A stretch of 64,000 nt of DNA from an uncultured Porphyromonadaceae bacterium (GTDB taxonomy: Bacteria; Bacteroidota; Bacteroidia; Bacteroidales; Muribaculaceae): positions 1 to 64,000 of the forward strand of contig CAMJZI010000001.1 in the NCBI GenBank assembly GCA_946410185.1, in the 5' to 3' direction. Positions 28,078 through 39,191 of this stretch are shown piece after piece. Below the pieces are notes generated by a model. That model was not told the origin of the DNA. It searched no databases and saw only the letters and a program-made list of their open reading frames with translations. The translations under genes and the position numbers were made by a program. Within the stretch, counting starts at the first letter, position 1. Each line of letters starts with the position of its first letter.

Positions 28078-29088
28078 TCAGGAATGATTCATGAGCAACT
28101 GGCGGGCCAGGGTTAAGGCCTGTGCTCGGGCAGGCTTCCCCGTGGGCGTATAGGGCAATTCAGGCACCATGAGCACATGTTTGGGGCAGGCATACCGGGG
28201 CAATACCCGACGGCATTTTTCAAGAATTTCGGCGACATTTGCCTCTGCACCCTGCACGAGCATCACCACGATTTCGCCGTATTTTGCATCAGGACACTTG
28301 GTGATGAAAAAAGGGCGGCTCAGGTGGGACGCCAAAACTTTCTCGACCTGCTCGATATGGATTTTAACACCACCTGAATTTATCACGTTGTCGATGCGGC
28401 CCAGCACTCTGAAGCGCTGGGTGCCAGGTTCCATTTCCACCACGTCATGAGTTACAAGCCGCTGTGGACACAGATGCGGGGCATCGATCATCAAGCAATT
28501 GTCGGCATCGACACCGACGGTGACTCCGGGCATTGGGCTAAACCATGAAGAGGCCTCCTTGCCGCTCACGCGGCGCAGGGCAATGTGAGACAACGTCTCG
28601 GTCATACCATAACTGTGCCAAATGGCGTTTTCAAAACCGTGCAGCTGCTCTTCCAACTCCGTTTCAAGCGGTCCTCCGCCAATGATGATGTGGCGAATAT
28701 GGCTCAGAATTTGGCGCTCACGTGGCACCTGCAGGCTGCAGTAAACCTGCATGGGCACCATAGCGGCAAAATCGAGATTTTTCCCCATTTCATCGACAAA
28801 ACCGGGCATCGACAGGGGGTGGCTCGAGGCAGGAACAACCATCAATTTCAGGTTGCGCTCAATGGCCCTGACCACCATCATCTTGCCGGCGATGTAATCC
28901 ACGCTCATGCACAGCAGGGCTGTGTCACCCTGCTTCAAGCCCAGGAAATCACAAGTGGTGCGTGCACTGGCCAGCATGCGGTGTTTCTCGACATGCATGA
29001 CCTTGGGCATACCTGTCGAGCCGCTCGTTGTCACCTCGATGGTGGAAGCGGCATCGTGCCATTGCTCGATGAATTCATCAACGGTCAT
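28078..29088 (-). CDS. menE: o-Succinylbenzoate-CoA ligase
   Basis: The 336-residue adenylate-forming enzyme activates o-succinylbenzoate to its CoA thioester in menaquinone synthesis. The AMP-binding signature TTSGSTGMPKVMHVEK is near residue 20, with later SYGMTETLSHIALR, GRIDNVINSGGVKIH and the terminal YTPTGKPARAQ containing the catalytic Lys. At 336 residues it is shorter than the 450-480-residue enzymes of E. coli and Bacillus, as is common in Bacteroidetes. It overlaps the menC stop by 4 bases (ATGA) and is last in the operon. Confidence 0.92.
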   Translation of the reverse strand: MTVDEFIEQWHDAASTIEVTTSGSTGMPKVMHVEKHRMLASARTTCDFLGLKQGDTALLCMSVDYIAGKMMVVRAIERNLKLMVVPASSHPLSMPGFVDEMGKNLDFAAMVPMQVYCSLQVPRERQILSHIRHIIIGGGPLETELEEQLHGFENAIWHSYGMTETLSHIALRRVSGKEASSWFSPMPGVTVGVDADNCLMIDAPHLCPQRLVTHDVVEMEPGTQRFRVLGRIDNVINSGGVKIHIEQVEKVLASHLSRPFFITKCPDAKYGEIVVMLVQGAEANVAEILEKCRRVLPRYACPKHVLMVPELPYTPTGKPARAQALTLARQLLMNHS

Positions 29089-30125
29089 GGCTGATACCAG
29101 AGTTTTTCGCCACGAATGGCAATGGGAACCGTGTCGATATTGTCGGTAAACAACTGGCCCGTGCCAAGACCCTGAGGCATGGTGATGCCAGGGCCATAGA
29201 CCTCGGCAGCAAGGTGGGCAATGGCATTAAGCCCCACGTTACTCTCCAGCGCACTGGTAATCCATGAACCTATACCACGTTCCCGGGCCAAGCTTATCCA
29301 CTCCCGGCATCCGGACAAGCCCCCGTGCAACGAGGGCTTGAGAATGATGTAATGGGGGCGTATCGTATCCAGCAAGTGGCATTTTTGCTCAGGGCTGTTG
29401 ATGCCTATGAGTTCCTCGTCGAGAGCAATCGGCAATGGCGAAACTTGGCACAGGTGAGCCATCTCCTGCCACTGTCCAGCCTTGATGGGCTGCTCGATAG
29501 AGTGGATGTCGTTGGCTGCCAACTGATGCAGCCTGTCCAATGCCTCACCAGGTGAGAACGCGCCATTGGCATCAACCCGCAACTCGATGCGGTCACTGCC
29601 ATAACGGTCGCGCAATCGGCGAATCAACGCGATTTCATCGGCAAAATCAATCGCTCCGATCTTGATTTTCACACATGAGAAACCCTGGGCGAGCTTCTGC
29701 TCCAAGCGGCTAGCCATCGTGTCAAAATCTCCCATCCACACCAGTCCATTGATGGGAATACCTTCCTCGCCACGGGCAAACGGGGTGCAAGACAACGCTG
29801 TGCTTCCTCCTGCATGCAGCTGCTTCCAGGCTGTTTCCAGGCCAAAAAGCATCGACGGGCAATCACGCAACATGTCCACATCAATGCCGCCGCGGTTGCA
29901 CACCTCGTCACTGTGGCGGCGCAATACAGCGTCATAGTCGGGCAGGTCGTCGCAACTGAGCCGCGGCAACGGGGCGCACTCTCCCACACCCTCGATTCCC
30001 GGATGGTCGTCGCTGGTGAGCCTGACAAAACGGCTCTCACGGGTGCGGTAAATGCCTCGCGAGGTGCCCGCTGGCTCCTTGAAATGGAATGTGCGGGTTG
30101 TGATATCGATGTGGTAACGACTCAT
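29085..30125 (-). CDS. menC: o-Succinylbenzoate synthase
   Basis: The 346-residue enolase-superfamily dehydratase converts SHCHC to o-succinylbenzoate. Visible motifs are the N-terminal capping region (ECAPLPRLSCDDLP), the KIK catalytic motif (SCVKIKIGAI), ELRVDANGAF with a metal Asp, SIEQPI, ALDEEL and ILKPSLHGG. The track start is a TTG at 30128. The ATG at 30125 overlaps the menB stop as TGATG, indicating translational coupling, and is preferred. Confidence 0.93.
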   Translation of the reverse strand: MSRYHIDITTRTFHFKEPAGTSRGIYRTRESRFVRLTSDDHPGIEGVGECAPLPRLSCDDLPDYDAVLRRHSDEVCNRGGIDVDMLRDCPSMLFGLETAWKQLHAGGSTALSCTPFARGEEGIPINGLVWMGDFDTMASRLEQKLAQGFSCVKIKIGAIDFADEIALIRRLRDRYGSDRIELRVDANGAFSPGEALDRLHQLAANDIHSIEQPIKAGQWQEMAHLCQVSPLPIALDEELIGINSPEQKCHLLDTIRPHYIILKPSLHGGLSGCREWISLARERGIGSWITSALESNVGLNAIAHLAAEVYGPGITMPQGLGTGQLFTDNIDTVPIAIRGEKLWYQP

Positions 30126-30952
30126 CAAGGCAGGTATGGATACTGGTCAAAGTCGGGCTTGCGCTTCTCGAGGAAAGCCTTTCCTCCCTCTTGAGCCTCG
30201 TCCATGCAGTAATACAGCATGGTGCAGTCGCCAGCCAGTTGCTGGATGCCGGCCTGGCCGTCGAGCTCGGCATTGAGGCCCATTTTGATCATGCGCAGGG
30301 CCAGCGGTGAGCGTTCCATCATTGTCTGGGCCCACTCTACACATTCGTCTTCAAGGCGTTCCAGGGGCACCACCTTGTTGACCATGCCCATCTGTTCGGC
30401 CTCGTGGGCAGTGTATTGACGGCAAAGGAACCAGATTTCACGGGCCTTTTTCTGGCCAACGATACGGGCCAGATAAGACGAACCGAAACCTGCGTCAAAC
30501 GAGCCCACCTTGGGACCCGTCTGGCCGAAAATAGCATTCTCGCTGGCAATGGTCAGGTCGCATACCACATGCAAGACATGACCGCCGCCGATGGCATAGC
30601 CGTTGACCATGGCGATGACAGGCTTGGGCAGGCGGCGGATCTGCATCTGCACGTCGAGCACGCTCAAGCGGGGCACTCCCTCGCTGTCCACATAGCCGCC
30701 ACGCCCCTTGACGTGCATGTCGCCACCGGCACAAAAGGCCTTGTCGCCGGCACCGGTGAGCAGTACCACGCGGATGTTGGATGCCTCACGGCAGTGGTTA
30801 AACGCCTGAGACATCTCCAGCGTGGTCAATGGTGTGAAGGCGTTGCGGTATCGCTCGCGGTTGATGGTAATCTTGGCGATGCGGTCGTACTGTTCAAACA
30901 GGATTTCCTTGAAGTCGAATCCCTCAATTTTTTTCCATTCTCTTTTTGCCAT
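30125..30952 (-). CDS. menB: 1,4-Dihydroxy-2-naphthoyl-CoA synthase
   Basis: The 275-residue crotonase-fold enzyme cyclises o-succinylbenzoyl-CoA. It starts at ATG 30952 ([14 protein letters not shown]); the track extension of 42 residues runs into the menD gene and is rejected. Motifs include [23 protein letters not shown], the oxyanion-hole region [14 protein letters not shown] and the [21 protein letters not shown] block of MenB. The length is normal. menD lies 13 bases upstream. Confidence 0.96.
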   Translation of the reverse strand: MAKREWKKIEGFDFKEILFEQYDRIAKITINRERYRNAFTPLTTLEMSQAFNHCREASNIRVVLLTGAGDKAFCAGGDMHVKGRGGYVDSEGVPRLSVLDVQMQIRRLPKPVIAMVNGYAIGGGHVLHVVCDLTIASENAIFGQTGPKVGSFDAGFGSSYLARIVGQKKAREIWFLCRQYTAHEAEQMGMVNKVVPLERLEDECVEWAQTMMERSPLALRMIKMGLNAELDGQAGIQQLAGDCTMLYYCMDEAQEGGKAFLEKRKPDFDQYPYLP

Positions 30953-30965
30953 AATATTTCTTGAT

Positions 30966-32585
30966 TTATTGGTTGCTGATATTGCTGGTGACAACCTCGA
31001 GCAAGCGCGGACGGTCACTGTCGTCCTGTATGAGCCATGTGATGCCGCTATACAGATCCTCACTGCCGTAGGCTGCACGATACGCTATGCCATGCTGTGC
31101 GCAACACCCATCGGCATGGGTCGAATGACCGGCGGCAATCATCGTGTCACGGGCAGGTGAAGCTTCCAGACCTGGCAGTTGGGCAAAGATTCCACCACCA
31201 CCATTGTTCAACAACAGGATGCGCAGGTTACCACCCAGGTTGCTGTTCCACAAGGCATTCTGGTCATAAAAGAAACTTAAATCACCCGTTACACACAGCA
31301 CGCGGTCATCGGTCACCGCGGCACATCCGGCAGCGGCCGAGGTGGTCCCTTCTATGCCGTTCACTCCTCTATTGCAGCACACATGTTGCCGCGCAAACAA
31401 ATTGGCCATGCGAATAGGCTGGCTGTTGGCGAAATGCAGCACAAACGGTTCGCCTGACTCACTGACGGATCGCAATGCCAGTTTCACAGCCAGCATCTGG
31501 GAGAAATCTGGACGAAGGCTGTCTAAATGCATTCTCTCTTGATGAAGTGCCTTGTTCCAACGAAGGGCAAAGGCATTTGCAGCCTTCTTCTCTCCATCAA
31601 GCACACGGCTCAGCGAGTGCAAGGCCACTTGGGGCTCACAATTGATGATCTGGGTCAAATGGCCGAAGGTGTCGTGAATCTCGCCATCGGCACTCACTTG
31701 AGTCATGGGCACACCTTCCAATCGGCGCAAGTATGCCTTGATGCGCTTGCTGACCAATGTACCACCCATATAGATGACGGCATCGGGCACATAATCATCT
31801 TCATGCTCCACCTGTTGCAGCAAGTGGTCAAAGGGTACACCGCCAGCATCGGCCCCTAATGCCTCGACCAGCACAGCAACATGCGACGACAGGCTTTCGA
31901 CGAGTTCTCGTGTAACCACACCGCGTGGCATTTGACCGATGATTAGCATGGGGCGCTGAACATCCTTAAAATGACTGAAAATACCTAAAAGCGCCATTTC
32001 ATCGACCGTTGCGGTCATCGACTTGATGATACGCTCCTGAGGCAAGTGCGGCACCGTGAAGTTGAACAAGGGCTCGTCATAGGGGACATTGATGTGCACC
32101 GGTCCTCCTCGACGGGTGGCCAGCATCGCTTCGTTGGCAAGGCGGTTGCAATGCCAGCGGGTGAGAGCGTCATGAGGCTCCACCAGGTTGACATCCATCA
32201 TCGTGAAACGTGACAAGGCACCCGGCTGGTCAATGGTCTGTCCCATCTGCTGGCCGATGTGGGCCATGGGACGGTCGGCACTGATGACCACCAATGGCAA
32301 ATGACGGTGACGGGCTTCGGCCACGGCAGGTGCCAAATCAAGCAATGCCGTTCCTGAGGTAACTACCACTGCGACAGGCTCCTGCAACTGCTCGGCCATG
32401 CCCAGGGCAAAAAATCCCGCACTGCGCTCATCGGTAACAGGATAGCACTTGACTTGCGGGCACTCATTCAGGTTGTGCACGATGGGCGCATTGCGTGACC
32501 CTGGGCAAACCACAGCATGGCCAATGCCGTGGCCCAACATCACCGAACACATGATGTTAATATTATCCTTGTCGCTATAACTCAT
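30966..32585 (-). CDS. menD: SEPHCHC synthase (2-succinyl-5-enolpyruvyl-6-hydroxy-3-cyclohexene-1-carboxylate synthase)
   Basis: The 539-residue thiamine-diphosphate enzyme condenses isochorismate with 2-oxoglutarate. It has the PYR-domain start ([13 protein letters not shown]), [18 protein letters not shown], and the PP-domain ThDP-binding region ([19 protein letters not shown]...[11 protein letters not shown]). The length matches the family. It lies 6 bases behind menF and 13 bases before menB. Confidence 0.96.
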   Translation of the reverse strand: MSYSDKDNINIMCSVMLGHGIGHAVVCPGSRNAPIVHNLNECPQVKCYPVTDERSAGFFALGMAEQLQEPVAVVVTSGTALLDLAPAVAEARHRHLPLVVISADRPMAHIGQQMGQTIDQPGALSRFTMMDVNLVEPHDALTRWHCNRLANEAMLATRRGGPVHINVPYDEPLFNFTVPHLPQERIIKSMTATVDEMALLGIFSHFKDVQRPMLIIGQMPRGVVTRELVESLSSHVAVLVEALGADAGGVPFDHLLQQVEHEDDYVPDAVIYMGGTLVSKRIKAYLRRLEGVPMTQVSADGEIHDTFGHLTQIINCEPQVALHSLSRVLDGEKKAANAFALRWNKALHQERMHLDSLRPDFSQMLAVKLALRSVSESGEPFVLHFANSQPIRMANLFARQHVCCNRGVNGIEGTTSAAAGCAAVTDDRVLCVTGDLSFFYDQNALWNSNLGGNLRILLLNNGGGGIFAQLPGLEASPARDTMIAAGHSTHADGCCAQHGIAYRAAYGSEDLYSGITWLIQDDSDRPRLLEVVTSNISNQ

Positions 32586-32591
32586 TGTGGT

Positions 32592-33620
32592 TTAATTAAT
32601 TATAGATAACATGGTCTGCATTTTGGCTGCTGTTTCTTCCCACTCCAGCGCTTCCTCGCTCTGTGGCAGGATTCCTCCTCCCGCATAGAGACGGTAACGG
32701 TCGCCAAAAATGCGCATGCAGCGCAATGAAACAAACAGAGCCGTTTCGCCATTCAAATTGAGAGGACCCGAAAAACCGCTGTAATAACCGCGTTCACATG
32801 ACTCATTTTCAAGGATGAACCGATAAGCCTGCTGCTTGGGCAAACCACACACAGCGGGCGTGGGATGCAAACTGTCAAGCACGTCGCCAACATGGGCATC
32901 GGCAGCCAGTGTGAATGAGAAATCGGTGCGCAGATGCACAAGATGGCCTGTGCTGATGGTGTAAGGTGCTGTCATTCTCACATCATCACTGTAGCGGTCA
33001 AGACATTCTTTGATATACTGAGTAACGTAGGCCTGCTCTAGTCTGTTTTTTTCGCTCCATTCAGGCGATGAACCGGCATCACGCATCGTGCCTGCCAGAG
33101 CCATCGTGTGCCATTCATCAGCCTCACGCGATAGCAATACCTCAGGCGTTGCCACGAGCCAGGTGCCGCATTGCGGTGCCGAGAACAGCGTTACAAAAGC
33201 ATCAGGATATCTCCTGCATGCCATGGCAAACAATTCAACAGGCCTTGCCCCACGATGCTCAATATCACTACTGCGCGCAAGCACCAGTTTTTGAATGTCT
33301 GTTGCCGAAAATGTACGATGAAATCGGGAAAAATCGTCATGGTATGCCTCCCTGCCAAGGACTATACCCAATTTGTTTCCACCATCGGTATGGAATGGGA
33401 GATAATCTATTTCCACCAATTCGTCGTAAGAATACTGGCGCACCACATCAGGACGGAGCAAAATAATCGGAGAGTCACTACCGGGGCTGAACGGCGCAAT
33501 CACAAAGCCATGCTCATCACCTATCAAGCGCAACGAGGGCAATGAGGACGACTCACCACTCTGTCCAATCAGCAGGCAATGGCTGGCACAAGGCAAACGA
33601 TATAAGGCAAATGAATCCAA
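32592..33620 (-). CDS. menF: Isochorismate synthase
   Basis: The 342-residue chorismate-utilising enzyme supplies isochorismate for menaquinone. C-terminal family blocks are visible: LVLARSSDIEH, WLVATPEVLLS, ALAGTMRD, LVHLRTDFSF, LHPTPAVCGLPK and YYSGFSGPLNL. The only usable start is a TTG at 33620: an in-frame TAG lies 8 codons upstream, and the first in-frame ATG is far inside the conserved domain. It is the first gene of menFDBCE, 23 bases after rdgB. Confidence 0.92.
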   Translation of the reverse strand: MDSFALYRLPCASHCLLIGQSGESSSLPSLRLIGDEHGFVIAPFSPGSDSPIILLRPDVVRQYSYDELVEIDYLPFHTDGGNKLGIVLGREAYHDDFSRFHRTFSATDIQKLVLARSSDIEHRGARPVELFAMACRRYPDAFVTLFSAPQCGTWLVATPEVLLSREADEWHTMALAGTMRDAGSSPEWSEKNRLEQAYVTQYIKECLDRYSDDVRMTAPYTISTGHLVHLRTDFSFTLAADAHVGDVLDSLHPTPAVCGLPKQQAYRFILENESCERGYYSGFSGPLNLNGETALFVSLRCMRIFGDRYRLYAGGGILPQSEEALEWEETAAKMQTMLSIIN

Positions 33621-33643
33621 TGGTATTAAATGATATATCTATT

Positions 33644-34222
33644 TTACTTGTTGAGAAATTCGACCAGGCGGGCCACGGCACGGCCACGGTGGCTAATGCG
33701 GTTCTTTTCTTCGGGCGACATCTCGGCAAATGTACTGCCGTCACCTTCAACTGGTTGGAAAATACTGTCATAGCCGAATCCTCCTGTACCGTGGCGTTCG
33801 GTAAGGATAATTCCCTCGACCTGGCCCTCAAACAGGTGCATTTCCTCACCCTGCAACAGAGCTATAGCCGTGCGGAAACGGGCTGTACGCTTGGTTATCC
33901 CCTCAAGTTTCTTCAATACCTTATCGATGTTGGCCTCGCTATCATGCCCTGGTCCGGCATAGCGCGCCGAGTAAACACCGGGTTCACCATTCAGGGCATC
34001 AATCTCAAGTCCGGTATCGTCGCTAAAGCAGTCATAACCATAATGCTGCTTGACATAAAGTGCCTTCATTTTGGCATTTCCTTCGATAAAATCGGCGGTC
34101 TCGGGTATATCTTCATGGCAACCAATGTCGGCAAGACCAAGTATCTCATATCGGTCACCCAACATCTGGCGCAACTCCTGCAACTTGTGTGCATTATTAG
34201 TCGCAAAGACAATCTTCTTCAT
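33644..34222 (-). CDS. rdgB: Non-canonical purine NTP pyrophosphatase (RdgB/HAM1)
   Basis: The 192-residue enzyme hydrolyses ITP, dITP and XTP to monophosphates and so cleans the nucleotide pool. It begins with the typical KIVFATNNAHKLQELRQML, followed by CFSDDTGLEIDALNGEPGVYSARYAG and GTGGFGYDSIFQP, with MSPEEKNRISHRGRA near the C-terminus. The length is standard. It sits between leuS and menF on the same strand. Confidence 0.96.
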   Translation of the reverse strand: MKKIVFATNNAHKLQELRQMLGDRYEILGLADIGCHEDIPETADFIEGNAKMKALYVKQHYGYDCFSDDTGLEIDALNGEPGVYSARYAGPGHDSEANIDKVLKKLEGITKRTARFRTAIALLQGEEMHLFEGQVEGIILTERHGTGGFGYDSIFQPVEGDGSTFAEMSPEEKNRISHRGRAVARLVEFLNK

Positions 34223-34245
34223 TTCAAAACTACTATTATAAAAAA

Positions 34246-34310
34246 CAATAAATACAACAAATACAAATAATTAATAGTCAGTTAATTAATTGTAATTATT
34301 GTATTTATTG
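34246..34310. repeat. AT-rich inverted repeat between leuS and rdgB
   Basis: CAATAAATACAA (34246-34257) and TTGTATTTATTG (34299-34310) are perfect 12-base arms around a loop that itself contains further ATTAAT self-complementarity. It could be a processing or attenuation stem between the two genes. Confidence 0.6.
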
Positions 34311-34321
34311 CTGTTGATTTG

Positions 34322-37093
34322 TCACACGACTACGTTGACAATCTTGTTGGGAACGACAATCACCTTTTTGGGCTGCTTGCCGTCGAGCCAACGGGTTGCA
34401 CCCTCATCGGCAAGAGCGATGCGCTGTACCTCTTCCTGTGCGGTGCCGGCGGGCACTTCGATGTTATAACGGGGCTTGCCGTTGAACAAGACGGTGTATT
34501 TTACTGTCGATTCCTTGAGATAATCCTCATTCCATGTGGGCCATTGAGCGTCGCACACAGTGGTTTCGTGACCCAGCACATGCCACAATTCCTCGGCAAT
34601 GTGGGGTGCAAAGGGTGCCAACAATACAACCAGTGGCTCATATATCTCACGCGAACGACATTTCATACTCGTCAACTCGTTGACACAAATCATGAATGCA
34701 GCCACCGATGTGTTGTAGCTGAACGTCTCGATGTCACCACTCACTTTCTTGATGAGTTTGTGCAACGACTTGAGCGCCTCGGCACTGGGTTTCTCGTCGG
34801 TGAGCTGCATGTCATCGCCCTTGTAGAAGAGTGCCCACAAGCGCTTAAAGAAACGCTGAACACCATCAATGCCTTGGGTATCCCAAGGCTTGCTTGCCTC
34901 GACAGGACCCAGGAACATCTCGTACATGCGCAAGGTGTCAGCACCACGCTCCTCAACAATGTCATCGGGATTGACAACGTTGTACATCGACTTGGACATT
35001 TTTTCAATGGCCCAGCCACAGATGTACTTGCCATTCTCGAGAATGAACTCGGCATTCTTGAATTCGGATCTCCACTCGCGGAATTTCTCTATGTCGAGGG
35101 CATCCTTTTCAACGATGTTGATATCCACGTGAATGGGGGTCACATCATACTGGTCCTTGAGGTTCACCGAGACGAACTTGTTGGTGTCCTTGATGCGGTA
35201 AACAAAGTTACTGCGACCCTGAATCATACCCTGGTTAACCAGCTTGCGGAACGGCTCGGTCTCACACACATAACCATAGTCATACAGGAACTTGTTCCAG
35301 AATCGGCTGTAAATCAAGTGACCCGTTGCATGCTCGGTACCTCCCACATAAAGATCCACTTGACGCCAGTAATCATTGGCCTCGTGCGAAACAAGTGCTT
35401 CGTCGTTGTGCGGATCCATATAGCGCAGATAATAGGCCGACGAACCGGCAAAGCCAGGCATCGTGTTCAACTCCAGGGGATAGCCATCTTCGGTTACCCA
35501 GTTTTTAGCGCGGCCCAGTGGGGGCTCTCCTGTCTCGGTGGGCAAGAATTTATCGACCTCGGGAAGCTGCAAGGGCAGATACTTTTCGTCAAGGGCTTGC
35601 GGCTGGTTGTTCTCATCATAATAGATAGGGAACGGCTCACCCCAGTAACGCTGACGGCTGAAGATGGCGTCACGCAGGCGGTAGTTGACCTTGACATGAC
35701 CGATACCTGCATCCTTGATATACTGTTTAGTCTTGGCAATCGCTTCTTTGACCTGCAGACCGTTGAGTTGCAGACGCTCGTTGGACGAATTGGCCATGAT
35801 ACCCTCCTTGGCATCAAAACTCTCCTCGCTGATATCTGCACCCTCAATCAACGGAATAATGGGCAGGTCGAAATGCTTGGCAAAGGCATAGTCACGGCTA
35901 TCATGAGCGGGGACAGCCATGATGGCACCCGTGCCATAACCTGCCAATACATAGTCGCTGATATAAATAGGAATATTCTTGCCAGTAATGGGATTGACAG
36001 CATAACTGCCTGTAAACACACCGCTCACCTTTTTCTCAATCATGCGCTCGCGCTCGGTCTTGTGCTTCACCTCGTCGAGATATGCATCGACTGCCGCACG
36101 CTGGTCTGCGGTCACCACATCGTCCACATAGATGCTCTCAGGAGCCAGTACCATGAAGGTGACACCAAAGATGGTATCGGCACGGGTGGTGAAAATCAAC
36201 AGGCTCTTGTCGCTGTCGGCAATGGGAAATGTCATCTCGGCACCCTCGCTGTAACCAATCCAGTTGCGCTGTGTCTCCTTGATCGACTCGGTCCAGTCAA
36301 CAGCATCCAGGTCGCGCAACAGGCGGCCGGCATAGGCCGACACGCGCAAGCACCACTGCCTCATCATCTTCTGCTCCACGGGATATCCTCCGCGCACCGA
36401 CACACCCTCGCTCACCTCATCATTGGCAAGAACGGTACCCAGTTTGGGACACCAGTTGACCATCGTGTTGCCAAGATAAGCGATACGATAGTTCATCAGC
36501 ACGTCGTTACGCTGCACTTGGGTCATGGCATTCCACTCATCGGCAGTGAATTCATCGGCACTGTTGGTATGGGCATTACATCCTTCGGTTCCGTGTTTCT
36601 CAAAATGAGCGACCAGTTCCTCGATGGGACGTGCCTTATCAAGTTCGGTGTTATAGTAACTCTTGAACATCTTCAAGAAGGCCCACTGTGTCCACTTGTA
36701 ATACTTGGGGTCGCAAGTGCGCACTTCACGATCCCAGTCATAGCAGAAACCTATCTTATCCAACTGCTCACGGTAGCGGGCAATGTTCTCATTGGTAGTG
36801 ATTTCGGGATGTTGACCCGTCTGAATGGCATATTGCTCGGCAGGCAAACCATAAGCATCATAGCCCATGGGATGAAGCACATTAAAGCCCTTCAGGCGCT
36901 TGTAACGCGCATAGATGTCGCTGGCAATGTAACCCAGCGGATGTCCCACGTGCAGACCTGCTCCCGACGGATAAGGAAACATGTCGAGCACATAGAATTT
37001 TGGGCGGTTATTATCCACATCACACTTGTAGGTGTGATGATCACGCCAGTATTGTTGCCACTTTTTCTCTATTTCTTTATAGTTATAATCCAT
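34322..37093 (-). CDS. leuS: Leucine-tRNA ligase
   Basis: The 923-residue class I aminoacyl-tRNA synthetase charges tRNA-Leu. The HIGH motif is HVGH at residues 48-51, and KMSKS appears as EKMSKSMYN near residue 698. The CP1 editing region is present ([32 protein letters not shown]), as are the [11 protein letters not shown] and [12 protein letters not shown] segments. The length is slightly above the 860 residues of E. coli LeuRS, as is usual in Bacteroidetes. A tRNA-Leu gene lies about 9 kb away but is not linked by operon. Confidence 0.98.
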   Translation of the reverse strand: MDYNYKEIEKKWQQYWRDHHTYKCDVDNNRPKFYVLDMFPYPSGAGLHVGHPLGYIASDIYARYKRLKGFNVLHPMGYDAYGLPAEQYAIQTGQHPEITTNENIARYREQLDKIGFCYDWDREVRTCDPKYYKWTQWAFLKMFKSYYNTELDKARPIEELVAHFEKHGTEGCNAHTNSADEFTADEWNAMTQVQRNDVLMNYRIAYLGNTMVNWCPKLGTVLANDEVSEGVSVRGGYPVEQKMMRQWCLRVSAYAGRLLRDLDAVDWTESIKETQRNWIGYSEGAEMTFPIADSDKSLLIFTTRADTIFGVTFMVLAPESIYVDDVVTADQRAAVDAYLDEVKHKTERERMIEKKVSGVFTGSYAVNPITGKNIPIYISDYVLAGYGTGAIMAVPAHDSRDYAFAKHFDLPIIPLIEGADISEESFDAKEGIMANSSNERLQLNGLQVKEAIAKTKQYIKDAGIGHVKVNYRLRDAIFSRQRYWGEPFPIYYDENNQPQALDEKYLPLQLPEVDKFLPTETGEPPLGRAKNWVTEDGYPLELNTMPGFAGSSAYYLRYMDPHNDEALVSHEANDYWRQVDLYVGGTEHATGHLIYSRFWNKFLYDYGYVCETEPFRKLVNQGMIQGRSNFVYRIKDTNKFVSVNLKDQYDVTPIHVDINIVEKDALDIEKFREWRSEFKNAEFILENGKYICGWAIEKMSKSMYNVVNPDDIVEERGADTLRMYEMFLGPVEASKPWDTQGIDGVQRFFKRLWALFYKGDDMQLTDEKPSAEALKSLHKLIKKVSGDIETFSYNTSVAAFMICVNELTSMKCRSREIYEPLVVLLAPFAPHIAEELWHVLGHETTVCDAQWPTWNEDYLKESTVKYTVLFNGKPRYNIEVPAGTAQEEVQRIALADEGATRWLDGKQPKKVIVVPNKIVNVVV

Positions 37094-37159
37094 TTATGTT
37101 TTGAAAATTTTGTGTGAATAAAGGGGGGCGGTTATTCTTTTTGTCACAACTGATATGCA

Positions 37160-37762
37160 TCAGAGTAATTTCTTGATGGCTTCTTCGATGATGGAACACT
37201 CGGTGGTGGGCTCGTAGCGCTCTACCACATTGCCGTCACGGTCAATCAGGAATTTTGTGAAGTTCCACTTGATGTCGGGCTTGCTCGCATAATCGGCATC
37301 GGCCTTGGAGAGCATCTCGTCAAGCAAGGCACCTATCTTGTGGTTCTTGTCAAAACCCTTGAAACCCTGCTGTGATTTCAAGAAGGTGTATAGCGGTGAC
37401 TCGTTCTCACCATTGACCTCAATCTTCTTGAACTGCGGAAACTCGGTGCCGAAGTTGAGCGTACAGAACTGATGGATTTCCTCCTCGGTGCCAGGTGCCT
37501 GCTCACCAAACTGATTGCATGGAAAATCCAGAATTTCCAGACCCTGATCCCTGTAATTCTTATATAGGGCTTCCAACTCTTCGTATTGCGGTGTGAATCC
37601 ACAGCGGGTGGCCGTGTTGACAATGAGCAACACCTTACCCTTATAATCGTTGAGCGACACGTCGTTGCCACGACGATCCTTTACAGTAAAATCATACACA
37701 TTCTGTGCCATAATATTGAATACATTAAATATAATAAATAATGATAGTATTGTCTTTTTCAT
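37160..37762 (-). CDS. Glutathione peroxidase-like thiol peroxidase, probably exported
   Basis: The 200-residue protein of the GPx family reduces hydroperoxides, in bacteria usually with thioredoxin. The peroxidatic Cys54 is in [12 protein letters not shown], with the Gln and Trp partners in FPCNQFG and IKWNFTKFL. The ATG at 37762 begins 6 bases after the nadA stop and gives a signal-peptide-like N-terminus ([20 protein letters not shown]). The internal ATG at 37711 (MAQNVYDF) would give a usual cytoplasmic GPx. Spacing favours the longer form, so a periplasmic location is likely but not certain. Confidence 0.88.
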   Translation of the reverse strand: MKKTILSLFIIFNVFNIMAQNVYDFTVKDRRGNDVSLNDYKGKVLLIVNTATRCGFTPQYEELEALYKNYRDQGLEILDFPCNQFGEQAPGTEEEIHQFCTLNFGTEFPQFKKIEVNGENESPLYTFLKSQQGFKGFDKNHKIGALLDEMLSKADADYASKPDIKWNFTKFLIDRDGNVVERYEPTTECSIIEEAIKKLL

Positions 37763-37768
37763 TGTTTA

Positions 37769-38755
37769 TTACTTGATTATTCCCAGGTCGCGGGAGATGT
37801 CAAGCATGCGTTGGATGGGCTTCACAGCACGCTTGGCAATCTGCTCATCCACCTCGATGGTGGGAGCCATGTACTTGAGCGAGTTATACAATTTCTCGAG
37901 CGTGATGAGTTTCATGTATTCACACTCGTTGCAGGCACACGTGCCATCCTCGGGCGGAGCAGGAATGAAAGTCTTTTCAGGGCAGCGCCGCTGCATCTCA
38001 AAGAGGATGCCGCTCTCGGTGCACACGATAAACTCCTGACTCTCGTCATCAACGGCAAAGTTGAGCAGAGCCTGGGTCGAACCCACCTTGTCGGCCATGA
38101 TGCGCACCGGCTTGGGACACTCGGGGTGAACCAGGACCTTGGCACCGGGATGCTCACGCTTGAGGTCGGCCAGCTTGGCGGCACTGAACTTTTCATGCAC
38201 ATGGCAAGCACCATCCCACAGCAGCATCTCCCTGCCGGTAATGCTGTTGATGTAATTGCCCAGATTGCGGTCGGGACCAAAGATGATTTTCTCATCCTGC
38301 GGCAGACTACCGACAATTTCCTTGGCATTGGACGAGGTCACCACAACATCGGTCACGGCCTTGACAGCCGCACTCGTGTTCACATAGCTGATGACCGTGT
38401 GGCCAGGGTGCTCGGCCACAAACTTTGAAAACTCATCGGCTGGGCAGCTGTCGGCCAGCGAACAACCCGCGCTCAAGTCGGGCACAATCACCGTCTTGTC
38501 GGGACACAAGATTTTGGCCGTTTCTCCCATGAAGTGCACACCACACAGCACGATGACCGATGCATCGGTCTTGGCAGCCAGCTGAGCCAGTGCCAAACTG
38601 TCGCCGATGTAGTCGGCCAATTGCTGAATTTCTTCACGCTGGTAATAATGCGCCATGATAACTGCATTGCGCTCCTGCTTCAAGCGCAGAATCTCATTTT
38701 TCAGGTCAATGCCATCCTCGATGGGCGCATCAACATAGCCTTTGTCAACATTCAT
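37769..38755 (-). CDS. nadA: Quinolinate synthase
   Basis: The 328-residue iron-sulfur enzyme condenses iminoaspartate with dihydroxyacetone phosphate in de novo NAD synthesis. The N-terminal AHYYQREEIQQLADYIGDSLALAQLA, GVHFMGETAKILCPDKTVIVPDLSAGCSLADSC, VHPECPKPV and MQRRCPEKTFIPAPPEDGTCACNECEYMKL contain the conserved cysteines for the 4Fe-4S cluster. nadB and nadC are not in the window. The gene begins at the left edge of a 528-base divergent region. Confidence 0.96.
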   Translation of the reverse strand: MNVDKGYVDAPIEDGIDLKNEILRLKQERNAVIMAHYYQREEIQQLADYIGDSLALAQLAAKTDASVIVLCGVHFMGETAKILCPDKTVIVPDLSAGCSLADSCPADEFSKFVAEHPGHTVISYVNTSAAVKAVTDVVVTSSNAKEIVGSLPQDEKIIFGPDRNLGNYINSITGREMLLWDGACHVHEKFSAAKLADLKREHPGAKVLVHPECPKPVRIMADKVGSTQALLNFAVDDESQEFIVCTESGILFEMQRRCPEKTFIPAPPEDGTCACNECEYMKLITLEKLYNSLKYMAPTIEVDEQIAKRAVKPIQRMLDISRDLGIIK

Positions 38756-39191
38756 ATTATATATTATTTGGTTTTAAGTTTTTTAAAAAATTAAAATTTA
38801 ACAACAACAATAATGGCTGTTAATTGTGTTGAAAACTTTTTTGTCGCCGGCAGTCGATTATTAGGTTATCAACTGCCTTATTGAGTTATCTATAGTTTGT
38901 CAACAAGCCTAAATGCTGTGTCATAGCTAGTTTGATATGTTATTAACAAGGTGTTAACAACCTGCAAAGTTAATAAAAACTCGCCGTATGACCCATCAAA
39001 TTGTGTCAAAAACCGTGTATAAAGACCAATAAAAAAAATATGCTAACTTTTTTGGCTGGCTAAAAAAGAATGATAAGCAGCATCGATTTTGATTTGTCAA
39101 GTGTTTTTTGTCATTTTTTATTGATGAGTTTTGAACAGTTATTGACAGGCTTGTTGACAGCTTAATTAACTGTGAAGATGGCCTCTGTTTC

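Noticed and set aside
30953-31078. 42-residue N-terminal extension of MenB
   Set aside because: It runs into menD and has no homology to MenB, whose usual start (MAKREWKK) is at 30952.
34319-37117. 932-residue plus-strand ORF antisense to leuS
   Set aside because: It lies entirely opposite a textbook leucyl-tRNA synthetase and has no domain pattern. The low use of TTA, CTA and TCA codons in leuS leaves the antisense frame open.
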